61,218 bases of DNA from a virus (IMGVR_UViG_3300017917_002198:1-61218); one strand, 5' to 3'. Shown: positions 5,896 to 11,595, counted from the first letter of the stretch. Notes: a model not told the origin generated them from the sequence alone. A program made the numbers and translations.

Positions 5896-6051
5896 ATGTT
5901 TAGTTTAAAATGTTCGTATTACAAAAAATCGTTTGAAACTATTGAAGAATTAGTAGATGACATAGTAATGTCAGGTATGGATCCTAACTATGAAATTACT
6001 AAAGACGGAAAGTCAATTGGTGTAGAAGCTATTGAATATATTGGGTTTTAA
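5896..6051 (+). CDS. Small early protein of unknown function, 51 aa
   Basis: ATG in AAATTATG context. The sequence is MFSLKCSYYKKSFETIEE, then LVDDIVMSGMDPNYEITKDG and a final VEAIEYIGF. The fold looks like a helix followed by two strands. No homologue is recognised. Confidence 0.65.
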   Translation: MFSLKCSYYKKSFETIEELVDDIVMSGMDPNYEITKDGKSIGVEAIEYIGF

Positions 6052-6061
6052 ATTTAACAAA

Positions 6062-6088
6062 GGTAGTCAAAACAATTTTGTACATTTA
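6062..6088 (+). promoter_or_regulatory. Early promoter cassette
   Basis: GGTAGTCAAAAC from 6062 and TACATTTA at 6081-6088. It drives the gene at 6120. Confidence 0.8.
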
Positions 6089-6119
6089 ATTATTAAATAA
6101 AAAATTAAAATTAAAAGTT

Positions 6120-6464
6120 ATGAACAAACAACAAATGATTGAAAAATTAGGTAATTTTCAAACTGAATTCGGTAATTGTATATCAGTAGACACTGTAATT
6201 AAAATGATTAATTCGTTAGAAACGGATACAACAACTGTACAGAAAAGTTTTATAGATGACTTGTGTGACTCAGTTTTTCATGGTTTAGAAAATGTAATTG
6301 ATAATGATTCAATTATTGATTATAATAGTGCTGAATTTAGTATAGATTACAATAATAAGATAGTATTAGATCGTGTTGATTTAGACATAAATAAGTTAAC
6401 AAAAACTGTAATAGAAATTATTAATTATAGTTATACAGAAGTATTAACAAAGGACCCTGAATAA
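6120..6464 (+). CDS. Early protein of unknown function, 114 aa
   Basis: Helical N-terminus (MNKQQMIEKLGNFQTEFG), then SLETDTTTVQKSFIDDLCDSVFHGLENVI and a beta segment around FSIDYNNKIVLDRVDLDI. It is acidic and has no recognised family. Its last codons (Asp-Pro-Glu-stop) form the left arm of the terminator hairpin, so gene end and terminator are superimposed. Confidence 0.72.
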   Translation: MNKQQMIEKLGNFQTEFGNCISVDTVIKMINSLETDTTTVQKSFIDDLCDSVFHGLENVIDNDSIIDYNSAEFSIDYNNKIVLDRVDLDINKLTKTVIEIINYSYTEVLTKDPE

Positions 6465-6473
6465 TCAGGGTTC
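6452..6473 (+). terminator. Hairpin terminator overlapping a stop codon
   Basis: GGACCCTGA (6452-6460), loop ATAA containing the stop codon, TCAGGGTTC (6465-6473): a 9-bp stem with one G-T pair, then TTATTTG. Confidence 0.75.
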
Positions 6474-6478
6474 TTATT

Positions 6479-6505
6479 TGTAGTCAAAATAAAATTGTAC
6501 ATTTA
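6479..6505 (+). promoter_or_regulatory. Early promoter cassette
   Basis: TGTAGTCAAAAT from 6479 and TACATTTA at 6498-6505. It drives the 30-aa gene at 6526. Confidence 0.72.
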
Positions 6506-6525
6506 TTTAAATAAAATTATTACAA

Positions 6526-6618
6526 ATGGGAGAGTTTTTTATGTTAAATGGTATAATATATAGAATAATATCTAGTGAAGAATTTATTGAAGAATTTTTT
6601 CGTATGGGTATAAATTAA
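6526..6618 (+). CDS. Tiny early protein, 30 aa
   Basis: ATG after an ACAA leader, 20 bases past the promoter box. The product is MGEFFMLNGIIYRIISSEEF followed by IEEFFRMGIN. It is an amphipathic peptide with no recognised family. Support is the cassette upstream and the cassette that follows its stop. Confidence 0.5.
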   Translation: MGEFFMLNGIIYRIISSEEFIEEFFRMGIN

Positions 6619-6624
6619 AACAGA

Positions 6625-6651
6625 GGTAGTCATAGTTTAATATTATATTTA
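6625..6651 (+). promoter_or_regulatory. Early promoter cassette
   Basis: GGTAGTCATAGT from 6625 and TATATTTA at 6644-6651. The leader to 6692 is 40 bases of A/T only. Confidence 0.78.
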
Positions 6652-6691
6652 ATTTATAAAATTATTTATTAATTATTAAAAATTAAAATTT

Positions 6692-6964
6692 ATGAAATTA
6701 GAAGTAGTAGTAAAAAGAATTATTAATGTATTAGAAAGAATGATGATGGATCCAGAGTACGGATTAGGTACTGAGGATCAGGAATTAGGGAAGGATTTAA
6801 TTAATAATTATTGGTTAAAATTTATTAGTGATAAAGATGTAGTGTTAGAAGATGTAATGATTTTAATTGATGATTGGAATGAATTAGGTGAAGTGTTTAT
6901 GTATGAATTAGAGTATAAGAAGTGGGATTACACTTTGGAACAGATTTTTAATAATGAAATTTAA
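6692..6964 (+). CDS. Small acidic early protein, 90 aa
   Basis: Starts MKLEVVVKRIINVLERMMMD and continues with an acidic helical stretch (DVVLEDVMILIDDWNELGEVFMYELEYKKWDY). Predicted mainly helical with exposed Asp/Glu. No family is recognised. From here to 10 kb the coding strand becomes notably poor in cytosine. Confidence 0.72.
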   Translation: MKLEVVVKRIINVLERMMMDPEYGLGTEDQELGKDLINNYWLKFISDKDVVLEDVMILIDDWNELGEVFMYELEYKKWDYTLEQIFNNEI

Positions 6965-6971
6965 AAAAATG

Positions 6972-6996
6972 AAGGACCTCCGAATGGAGGTTCCTT
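6972..6996 (+). terminator. Hairpin terminator
   Basis: AAGGACCTCC (6972-6981), loop GAAT, GGAGGTTCCTT (6986-6996) with one bulged T. Confidence 0.75.
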
Positions 6997-7005
6997 ACAT
7001 ATTAA

Positions 7006-7032
7006 GGTAGTCATAGTTATTTATTATATTTA
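7006..7032 (+). promoter_or_regulatory. Early promoter cassette
   Basis: GGTAGTCATAGT from 7006 and TATATTTA at 7025-7032. It drives the gene at 7052. Confidence 0.8.
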
Positions 7033-7051
7033 TTTTATAAAAATTAAAATT

Positions 7052-7276
7052 ATGAAAATAAAGTCCGTTCTTGAACAAATTAGCGAAAAAGTTTTTGTAA
7101 TGACAGATTTGAATGAAGCTAAGGCTTTCATTGTAGATTTTGTTAATGAAAAGAAAATTAACGAAAAAGACAAACAAAGCATAATAGCGAATACAAATAG
7201 TGCTACATCAATGCAACGCTTGGTTAGGTATTTATGTAATGCCTTGTTAAAGTACGAAGGAATGGGAATAAATTAA
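7052..7276 (+). CDS. Small early protein, 74 aa, paralogue of 5321-5494
   Basis: Longer member of a duplicated pair. Residues 1-25 (MKIKSVLEQISEKVFVMTDLN and onward) are additional helix. The rest matches the 57-aa paralogue, including a shared 53-base identity at 7127-7179. Divergence rises outside that core (ENTRSAKS versus ANTNSATS). Probably helical, function unknown. It ends at a perfect 9-bp terminator. Confidence 0.75.
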   Translation: MKIKSVLEQISEKVFVMTDLNEAKAFIVDFVNEKKINEKDKQSIIANTNSATSMQRLVRYLCNALLKYEGMGIN

Positions 7277-7283
7277 ATTGTTT

Positions 7284-7305
7284 GAACCCCGAGAAATCGG
7301 GGTTC
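7284..7305 (+). terminator. Intrinsic terminator
   Basis: GAACCCCGA (7284-7292), loop GAAA, TCGGGGTTC (7297-7305): perfect 9-bp stem, then ATTTTGG, which leads into the next promoter. Confidence 0.85.
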
Positions 7306-7310
7306 ATTTT

Positions 7311-7337
7311 GGTAGTCAAAATTATTATTTATATTTA
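7311..7337 (+). promoter_or_regulatory. Early promoter cassette
   Basis: GGTAGTCAAAAT from 7311 and TATATTTA at 7330-7337. It drives the gene at 7361. Confidence 0.8.
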
Positions 7338-7360
7338 ATTATTAAATAAAAAATTAAAAT

Positions 7361-7573
7361 ATGACAAAGTTAAGACAATTATCACTGTTAGATGTTAATT
7401 CAGATAAATATGATGAATTATACATCGAATTACTTGAGAAACTAGAAAATTTTTGTACAACTGAACTTTCTAACGTTAATGAATTGAACAGTATTAGTTT
7501 TGAACAAGTAAAAGAAGAAAAAATATTAGCAGCGAATTTCTTAAGAGATTTTGCTAATAGATTAGAAGAATAG
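7361..7573 (+). CDS. Small helical early protein, 70 aa
   Basis: Acidic helical protein (MTKLRQLSLLDVNSDKYDEL, then ELLEKLENFCTTELSNVNEL and KILAANFLRDFANRLEE) with a possible coiled-coil tendency. No family is recognised. Its terminator shares bases with the next promoter. Confidence 0.7.
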   Translation: MTKLRQLSLLDVNSDKYDELYIELLEKLENFCTTELSNVNELNSISFEQVKEEKILAANFLRDFANRLEE

Positions 7574-7582
7574 TAAATAATG

Positions 7583-7613
7583 ATTGTGACTACTAAGGTA
7601 GTCACAATTTTTT
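7583..7613 (+). terminator. Terminator hairpin sharing a promoter element
   Basis: ATTGTGACTAC (7583-7593), loop TAAG, GTAGTCACAAT (7598-7608): perfect 11-bp stem followed by TTTTT. The right arm is the GGTAGTCACAAT upstream box of the next promoter. Confidence 0.85.
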
Positions 7614-7623
7614 ATTATATTTA
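7597..7623 (+). promoter_or_regulatory. Early promoter cassette, shares terminator stem
   Basis: GGTAGTCACAAT from 7597 and TATATTTA at 7616-7623. It drives the gene at 7644. Confidence 0.8.
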
Positions 7624-7643
7624 ATTAATTAAAATTTAAAATT

Positions 7644-7838
7644 ATGGTATACGAATTATCAATTTCAAGTGATAGAGCTAAGTATTTTATTGAGTACCTT
7701 GTAGGTAAAGTAGATATTACTTTTGATGAAGGTGAAGTATTTTATTCGCTTAGAATTAATATTGATTCAGATATGGATCTTTTATATTGTATGCATGCAA
7801 TGTTTCATTGTGGGTATGATAAAGGTCTACAGGGGTAG
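7644..7838 (+). CDS. Small early protein of unknown function, 64 aa
   Basis: Starts MVYELSISSDRAKYFIEYLVG, then an alternating beta pattern (VDITFDEGEVFYSLRINID) and a helix with Cys/Met/His (MDLLYCMHAMFHCGYD). No family is recognised. The TAG stop is inside the next GGTAGTC. Confidence 0.7.
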   Translation: MVYELSISSDRAKYFIEYLVGKVDITFDEGEVFYSLRINIDSDMDLLYCMHAMFHCGYDKGLQG

Positions 7839-7860
7839 TCAAAATAAATTTGTATATTTA
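7834..7860 (+). promoter_or_regulatory. Early promoter cassette
   Basis: GGTAGTCAAAAT from 7834 and TATATTTA at 7853-7860. It contains the upstream stop codon. Confidence 0.8.
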
Positions 7861-7880
7861 TTTTATAAAATTAATTAGTT

Positions 7881-7982
7881 ATGATTATGTTTTTTATTGT
7901 AACAGTAGTATCATTTGGTTTTATTGTGTTTAATTTAAGAGGTGAGGATAGTGGGTATGGTGATAACTTTGTGGAATTATAA
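7881..7982 (+). CDS. Single-span small membrane protein, 33 aa
   Basis: ATG in TAGTTATG context. Residues 1-19 are hydrophobic (MIMFFIVTVVSFGFIVFNL), followed by an acidic tail (RGEDSGYGDNFVEL). Likely a single-pass inner-membrane peptide with an acidic cytoplasmic end. It is similar in size and design to the peptide at 1603-1704 but not similar in sequence. Confidence 0.6.
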   Translation: MIMFFIVTVVSFGFIVFNLRGEDSGYGDNFVEL

Positions 7983-7983
7983 A

Positions 7984-8010
7984 GGTATTCAAAATTATTA
8001 ATTATATTTA
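7984..8010 (+). promoter_or_regulatory. Early promoter cassette, GGTATTC variant
   Basis: GGTATTCAAAAT from 7984 and TATATTTA at 8003-8010. First of four GGTATTC copies (7984, 8423, 9080, 9638), all in the most AT-rich part. Confidence 0.75.
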
Positions 8011-8051
8011 ATTATTAAAATTTATTTATTAATTATTAAAAATTAAAATTT

Positions 8052-8372
8052 ATGAAATTAATTAAGATTAATTATGTTGATTTTAAAAATGGTAGTTTAA
8101 AATTAGTGTTTGAAGATTTAATTGGTTTAGGTAGTTGTTTTGATGGTGATGTACCGGAATTATTAAAAATGGTTTATGATTTATTAATGTATTCAGATGA
8201 AGAAATTAAAGAGTGGTGTAAAATAACTGATTATGTTAATAATGAGTTTAAATTATTTTTAGGTAATGGTATTGATATTGATTGGAGAGACGCTTATGAA
8301 GTGGTAATAAATAATGTAGATGAGAGTATAGTGGATGAAGCGTTGACAAAGATGTTTAAATTGATTAAATAA
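8052..8372 (+). CDS. Acidic early protein, 106 aa
   Basis: Starts MKLIKINYVDFKNGSLKLVFEDL and is rich in Asp, Glu, Asn, Val and Ile, with a predicted alpha/beta fold. The C-terminus is helical (DEALTKMFKLIK). No family is recognised. Only about 8 of 321 coding-strand bases are C. Its net negative charge leaves open a DNA-mimic role, which is speculative. Confidence 0.72.
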   Translation: MKLIKINYVDFKNGSLKLVFEDLIGLGSCFDGDVPELLKMVYDLLMYSDEEIKEWCKITDYVNNEFKLFLGNGIDIDWRDAYEVVINNVDESIVDEALTKMFKLIK

Positions 8373-8382
8373 TTAATTAGTG

Positions 8383-8412
8383 ATGAGGGTAACTAATAAT
8401 GGTTGCCCTCAT
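8383..8412 (+). terminator. Hairpin terminator, repeated type
   Basis: ATGAGGG (8383-8389) pairs with CCCTCAT (8406-8412), and AAC with GTT inside. The same hairpin recurs at 9520-9549 and 9578-9607. Confidence 0.75.
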
Positions 8413-8422
8413 TTCATATTAA

Positions 8423-8449
8423 GGTATTCAAAATTATTAATTATATTTA
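8423..8449 (+). promoter_or_regulatory. Early promoter cassette, GGTATTC variant
   Basis: GGTATTCAAAAT from 8423 and TATATTTA at 8442-8449. It drives the gene at 8487. Confidence 0.75.
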
Positions 8450-8486
8450 ATTATTAAAATTTATTAAAAATTAAAAATTAAAAATT

Positions 8487-8792
8487 ATGAATGTATTAAA
8501 TGAAAGAGTTATTAATTATTTTGAAGAAATGATTTATGATTTTTGTTGTGGTAATGATAATGTATATGATGAGGGAACTTTATTAGATTTTTTATATGAG
8601 GGAGAAGAAAAAATGGATTTAGATAATTATAGTGAAAAAGATGTTGATAATTTTGTATATGTAAGAGATTATATATTAAATGAAGGTGGTGAAGTTAAAT
8701 ATATAAGAAATGTTGATGGTAAAGAATTAGAGTATACATTTGAAGTAATAGAAGGAGATATTAAATGTAGTTTTATAGAACCTAGTTGGTAG
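8487..8792 (+). CDS. Acidic early protein, 101 aa
   Basis: Very acidic, with an N-terminal helix (MNVLNERVINYFEEMIYDF) and a middle rich in Asp, Asn and Tyr (NYSEKDVDNFVYVRDYI). The C-terminal part looks like a beta sheet (VKYIRNVDGKELEYTFEVIEG). No family is recognised. Coding strand very poor in C. Confidence 0.7.
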   Translation: MNVLNERVINYFEEMIYDFCCGNDNVYDEGTLLDFLYEGEEKMDLDNYSEKDVDNFVYVRDYILNEGGEVKYIRNVDGKELEYTFEVIEGDIKCSFIEPSW

Positions 8793-8804
8793 AATAATAA
8801 TGAG

Positions 8805-8828
8805 GGAACCACTTAAAATAGTGGTTCC
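8805..8828 (+). terminator. Intrinsic terminator
   Basis: GGAACCACT (8805-8813), loop TAAAAT, AGTGGTTCC (8820-8828), followed by TTATTTTA. The stem can extend into AATGA / TTATT. Confidence 0.8.
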
Positions 8829-8840
8829 TTATTTTATATA

Positions 8841-8867
8841 GGTAGTCATAGTTATTAATTATATTTA
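8841..8867 (+). promoter_or_regulatory. Early promoter cassette
   Basis: GGTAGTCATAGT from 8841 and TATATTTA at 8860-8867. It drives the gene at 8891. Confidence 0.8.
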
Positions 8868-8890
8868 ATTATTAAATAAAATTAAAAGTT

Positions 8891-9079
8891 ATGGAAATTT
8901 TAAATGGTAGAGAAATATTGGATCATGATGGTATTTTTATTAAGTTTAATGATGATGGAGTTGGGATGTTTATAAGTGAGGATAAAGATTTAAACTTTAA
9001 TGAATATGAGGGATGTAGTGAGGATGGAATAGTAGAATTAGATGGAAAAATAATAAAATGGGGAATATTATTTAATTAA
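8891..9079 (+). CDS. Small acidic early protein, 62 aa
   Basis: Beta-rich acidic protein: MEILNGREILDHDGIFIKFN, then DGVGMFISEDKDLNF and ELDGKIIKWGILF. This could be a compact all-beta fold. No family is recognised. The next promoter starts at the base after its stop. Confidence 0.68.
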   Translation: MEILNGREILDHDGIFIKFNDDGVGMFISEDKDLNFNEYEGCSEDGIVELDGKIIKWGILFN

Positions 9080-9106
9080 GGTATTCAAAATTTTATTTTA
9101 TATTTA
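9080..9106 (+). promoter_or_regulatory. Early promoter cassette, GGTATTC variant
   Basis: GGTATTCAAAAT from 9080 and TATATTTA at 9099-9106. It drives the gene at 9146. Confidence 0.75.
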
Positions 9107-9145
9107 TTTTATAAAATTATTTAATAAAAATTAAAATTAAAATTT

Positions 9146-9508
9146 ATGAAATTAAGTGAATGGTTTAATGAAAAAATTGAAGAAATTAGAATTAATGTAA
9201 ATGATTATGGTTTAAGTGATGAAGAAAAAAGTGAATGGTTGAAATTTAATGATGAATTTTGGAAGTTTGATGGTGAAGATAGAGAAATAGTGTTGGAAGA
9301 TTTAATGAAGGATGAAGGGTTGTTATATAAAAAGGTAGTAGAATTTAATGAAAATGAATTAGTGGTTGAATTAGGAATGGGTAATGATATGTGGGAATAT
9401 AGTATTGAAGATGAATTCAGGGATGAATTTGGAGATATATTTGGGTTAAGGAATATGATATTATATGGTGAGGATTATAATGATAGTATTTGGGATTATA
9501 ATGATTAA
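9146..9508 (+). CDS. Highly acidic early protein, 120 aa
   Basis: Rich in Asp, Glu, Trp and Asn (MKLSEWFNEKIEEIRINVND, DDEFWKF-like segments, EDYNDSIWDYND end). The net charge is strongly negative, a general property of DNA-mimic and anti-restriction proteins, but no such family is recognised. The coding strand has a single cytosine in 363 bases, forcing GAA/GAT/AAT/TTA codon use. Function unknown. Confidence 0.7.
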   Translation: MKLSEWFNEKIEEIRINVNDYGLSDEEKSEWLKFNDEFWKFDGEDREIVLEDLMKDEGLLYKKVVEFNENELVVELGMGNDMWEYSIEDEFRDEFGDIFGLRNMILYGEDYNDSIWDYND

Positions 9509-9513
9509 TAATT

Positions 9514-9636
9514 AAAATAATGAGGGTAACTAATAATGGTTGCCCTCATTTCATATTAAGGTAAAAAAATAAAAATAATGAGGGTAACTAATAATGGTTG
9601 CCCTCATTTCATATTAAGGTAAAAAAATAAAAATAA
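9514..9636 (+). repeat. 58-bp tandem repeat carrying terminator hairpins
   Basis: Two tandem copies, period 58, each with the ATGAGGG...CCCTCAT hairpin (9520-9549 and 9578-9607) and a TTCATATTAAGGTAAAAAAA tail. The same hairpin and tail lie at 8383-8420. In these copies the AAGGTA that would start a promoter runs into poly-A instead of TTCAAAA. Confidence 0.85.
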
Positions 9637-9637
9637 A

Positions 9638-9664
9638 GGTATTCAAAATTTTATATTATATTTA
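9638..9664 (+). promoter_or_regulatory. Early promoter cassette with long pure-A/T leader
   Basis: GGTATTCAAAAT from 9638 and TATATTTA at 9657-9664. The leader to 9773 is 108 bases with no G or C at all. Confidence 0.72.
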
Positions 9665-9772
9665 TTTTATAAAATTATTATTAATAAATTATTTATATAA
9701 AAATTAATATATTATATTAATAAATAAATAATTAAAATTAAATTAATTAAATAAAATTAAAAAATTAAAATT

Positions 9773-10000
9773 ATGAGTAATTATTTATTAGTAAAAGAAG
9801 TAATTAATGTAATGAATGTTGAAATGTTAATTAATGAATTTAATGAAAAATTTAATGAAGGAGAAAATATAAGTGAAGAAGAATTTAAAGAATTAGTAAA
9901 TAAATATAATAGTGATTGTAGTGAAGGTTATTATAATGATTTAAATTGGAAGTATATTGAAAGTGGAGGTAATGTTGAAATATTAATTAATGAAGGTTAA
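9773..10000 (+). CDS. Acidic early protein with cytosine-free gene, 75 aa
   Basis: Helical acidic protein (MSNYLLVKEVINVMNVEMLI, then NEFNEKFNEGENISEEEFKEL). The whole 228-base coding strand contains no cytosine, and the C-free run extends from 9645 to 10020. Codons are confined to the A/T/G set. No family is recognised. It is the last gene of the early region. Confidence 0.7.
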   Translation: MSNYLLVKEVINVMNVEMLINEFNEKFNEGENISEEEFKELVNKYNSDCSEGYYNDLNWKYIESGGNVEILINEG

Positions 10001-10017
10001 ATAAATAAATAATGAGG

Positions 10018-10037
10018 GAACCTTCGAATGAAGGTTC
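10018..10037 (+). terminator. Intrinsic terminator
   Basis: GAACCTTC (10018-10025), loop GAAT, GAAGGTTC (10030-10037), followed by TCTTATTTT. It ends the early region's last gene. Confidence 0.82.
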
Positions 10038-10115
10038 TCTTATTTTAATTAATGAATTAAATATTATGTTTGTTTAAATAGTAGAATTTTTGATGGTATA
10101 TTTATGTTTATGAAG

Positions 10116-10140
10116 GGTAGCCGAAAGGCTACCTTTTTTT
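10116..10140 (+). terminator. Strong intrinsic terminator at region boundary
   Basis: GGTAGCC (10116-10122), loop GAAA, GGCTACC (10127-10133) and at least seven T residues. It separates the early region from the GC-rich island. Confidence 0.92.
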
Positions 10141-10330
10141 CTTTTTTGAAGGATCGGGCCGATAGCGGACCGATAACGGAATGATAGCAGAGCGCTCCCA
10201 CGCCAGCCGCGGTCCATCGATGGGGCGGTGTCGTCGCCGAAAAAATGTGACGTATTCTCAACAGACGTACAATCTTTATGGCCCGACAGTATATACAAAT
10301 ATACCCGCAAGTTCCATTTAACCCCTTTTG
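10141..10330 (+). other. GC-rich gene-free island
   Basis: Abrupt rise in GC between an AT-only region and the late genes. No + strand ORF of credible size. Contains three 11-bp repeats (10160-10192), palindrome CCATCGATGG (10214-10223) and CCGCGG (10208-10213). Two overlapping open frames on the minus strand (10064-10352) have composition-driven sequences and no promoter, so they are not called. It could be an origin, a structured RNA or a control region. Confidence 0.5.
10160..10192 (+). repeat. Three tandem 11-bp repeats
   Basis: CGATAGCGGAC (10160-10170), CGATAACGGAA (10171-10181) and TGATAGCAGAG (10182-10192). Iteron-like, with the third copy diverged. Confidence 0.6.
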
Positions 10331-10409
10331 GAACACTTTGATAAATCATCAAAGCTACCTTTTATAAATCTTTTTGGTAATAGCAAAGTATATACCTATA
10401 TTTATGTTT

Positions 10410-10577
10410 ATGAAAAAATATATTCAGGATAGTTTATTGTTGACGAAAGAAGATATAGAACATAGTATTAAGAAACAACGTGAGGCTCAAGCAGCACAAT
10501 ATGGTATGACATTAGAGCAATGGGAAGCAGCTACTATTAGTGGTAGTGTTGTAGAATCTAAACCAAATCACCAATAA
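10410..10577 (+). CDS. Small protein of unknown function, about 55 aa
   Basis: Begins MKKYIQDSLLLTKEDIEHSI and is helical and charged, ending VVESKPNHQ. In-frame ATGs at 10374 and 10404 also exist. 10410 is preferred because TATATTTA at 10397-10404 looks like the -7 box, leaving almost no leader. It lies 11 bases before the nuclease gene, so they are probably co-transcribed. Confidence 0.5.
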   Translation: MKKYIQDSLLLTKEDIEHSIKKQREAQAAQYGMTLEQWEAATISGSVVESKPNHQ

Positions 10578-10588
10578 ATTCAGGTCAT

Positions 10589-11071
10589 ATGAAATATGTT
10601 ACACCAGATGAATCAAAATATTACATACATTTATCGTATGATAAACATAAAAAAGCAGATGCTTTTACCCGTATCCCTTTAGGTGATGGATGGGAGGAAG
10701 TACAATACTTAGCTAATGCCATACTAGATGCATCCGGTGCTGTACGAGCAACGGAATACGTTTACGTATTAATTAATCGTTCCGTACCGGGTATGGTTAA
10801 AATAGGTATGACTACTAGTACGCCCGATGATAGGGCTAGACAAATATCCGCAGCCACGGGAGTCCCAACGCCATGGATCCCAGTATTTTCATTTAGTTGT
10901 TATCGTTCCGATTTATTAGAAGAAGAAGTTCATGAACATTTCGCTCCATATCGTGTTAGTACACATAGAGAAATGTTTTCTATTGATTCTCGTACTGCTG
11001 AGGATGTAATTAAGGATTTAGGTTACAAATATTCTACTGTCGTTTGGGCAGATAAATTATCAAAAGACTAA
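10589..11071 (+). CDS. T5orf172/GIY-YIG-type nuclease, 160 aa
   Basis: Residues 60-135 carry the T5orf172 (MUG113) version of the GIY-YIG fold: EYVYVLINRSVPGMVKIGMT, Arg in DDRARQIS, PVFSF, then EEEVHEHFAPYRV and a REMFSI end. In this family Tyr, Arg and Glu build a single-metal nuclease site. The N-terminal 55 residues are unassigned. It may be a free-standing homing-type nuclease or a DNA-processing protein. Neighbouring genes do not define its target. Confidence 0.8.
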   Translation: MKYVTPDESKYYIHLSYDKHKKADAFTRIPLGDGWEEVQYLANAILDASGAVRATEYVYVLINRSVPGMVKIGMTTSTPDDRARQISAATGVPTPWIPVFSFSCYRSDLLEEEVHEHFAPYRVSTHREMFSIDSRTAEDVIKDLGYKYSTVVWADKLSKD

Positions 11072-11195
11072 TTTTAAAATTAATTAAACGGTTACTTTAA
11101 TAAAATCATATACTTTGTAATAAAAAATAAAATACGATTTTAAATCGTTTGTATATACGGATACAAGGGTGGGGTGTGAAGATTGTAAATAGCAT

Positions 11196-11205
11196 TATAT
11201 TTATA
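11196..11205 (+). promoter_or_regulatory. Late-type promoter motif TATATTTATA
   Basis: TATATTTATA ending 3 bases before the ATG at 11209. This AATATTTATA / TATATTTATA motif recurs upstream of many structural genes and lacks the GTCAAAA box of the early cassettes. Confidence 0.55.
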
Positions 11206-11208
11206 GAT

Positions 11209-11469
11209 ATGGAAAAACAATATAAAATTAAATTAAAAGACAAAGCAGCTTTGTTAAATCGTATGGAGAAGGCTGGAGTTGGTTTAGGATCAGAACAAAT
11301 AACAGATAATAAATTAGAAGGTTATTTTGAAATAAATGTAACAGACCCTAAACAAATTGAGGCTTTAAAAATAGTATCTAAACAATCTCCTAAGATTGAT
11401 TTTATTAAAGAGCAACTTACCAAAGCTAAATTAAAGGAAATGATCCTTCAGGAATTATATAGAAGGTAA
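11209..11469 (+). CDS. Small protein of unknown function, 86 aa
   Basis: Start set at MEKQYKIKLKD (11209), directly after the TATATTTATA motif. An upstream in-frame start at 11149 would place the promoter within the gene. Beta-alpha layout: KQYKIKLKDKAALLNRMEKAG, GYFEINVTDPKQIEALKIV, and a C-terminal basic helix (KAKLKEMILQELYRR). It resembles small ferredoxin-like alpha/beta proteins, function unknown. Confidence 0.7.
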   Translation: MEKQYKIKLKDKAALLNRMEKAGVGLGSEQITDNKLEGYFEINVTDPKQIEALKIVSKQSPKIDFIKEQLTKAKLKEMILQELYRR

Positions 11470-11522
11470 AAAAGATTTGGAAATGTAAGATTTTTTTCGT
11501 ATTTTTAGCCTACAGTAGGTTT

Positions 11523-11557
11523 GAATGGTAGGGTAGGAAGAATGGTGAATGGTAGGG
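11523..11557 (+). repeat. Direct repeat GAATGGTAGGG
   Basis: Two copies (11523-11533 and 11547-11557) in a purine-rich, gene-free stretch of about 125 bases before the late promoter at 11572. No hairpin is seen. Confidence 0.5.
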
Positions 11558-11571
11558 AATGGAAAGAAATG

Positions 11572-11581
11572 TATATTTATA
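11572..11581 (+). promoter_or_regulatory. Late-type promoter motif
   Basis: TATATTTATA, 14 bases before the ATG at 11596. It may drive the block that includes the sigma-like gene. Confidence 0.6.
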
Positions 11582-11595
11582 TATAAACATATATT

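Noticed and set aside
10064-10352. Two overlapping minus-strand ORFs in the GC-rich island
   Set aside because: They overlap each other in different frames, cross a strong terminator, and have no promoter, leader or family match. All other genes are on the + strand.
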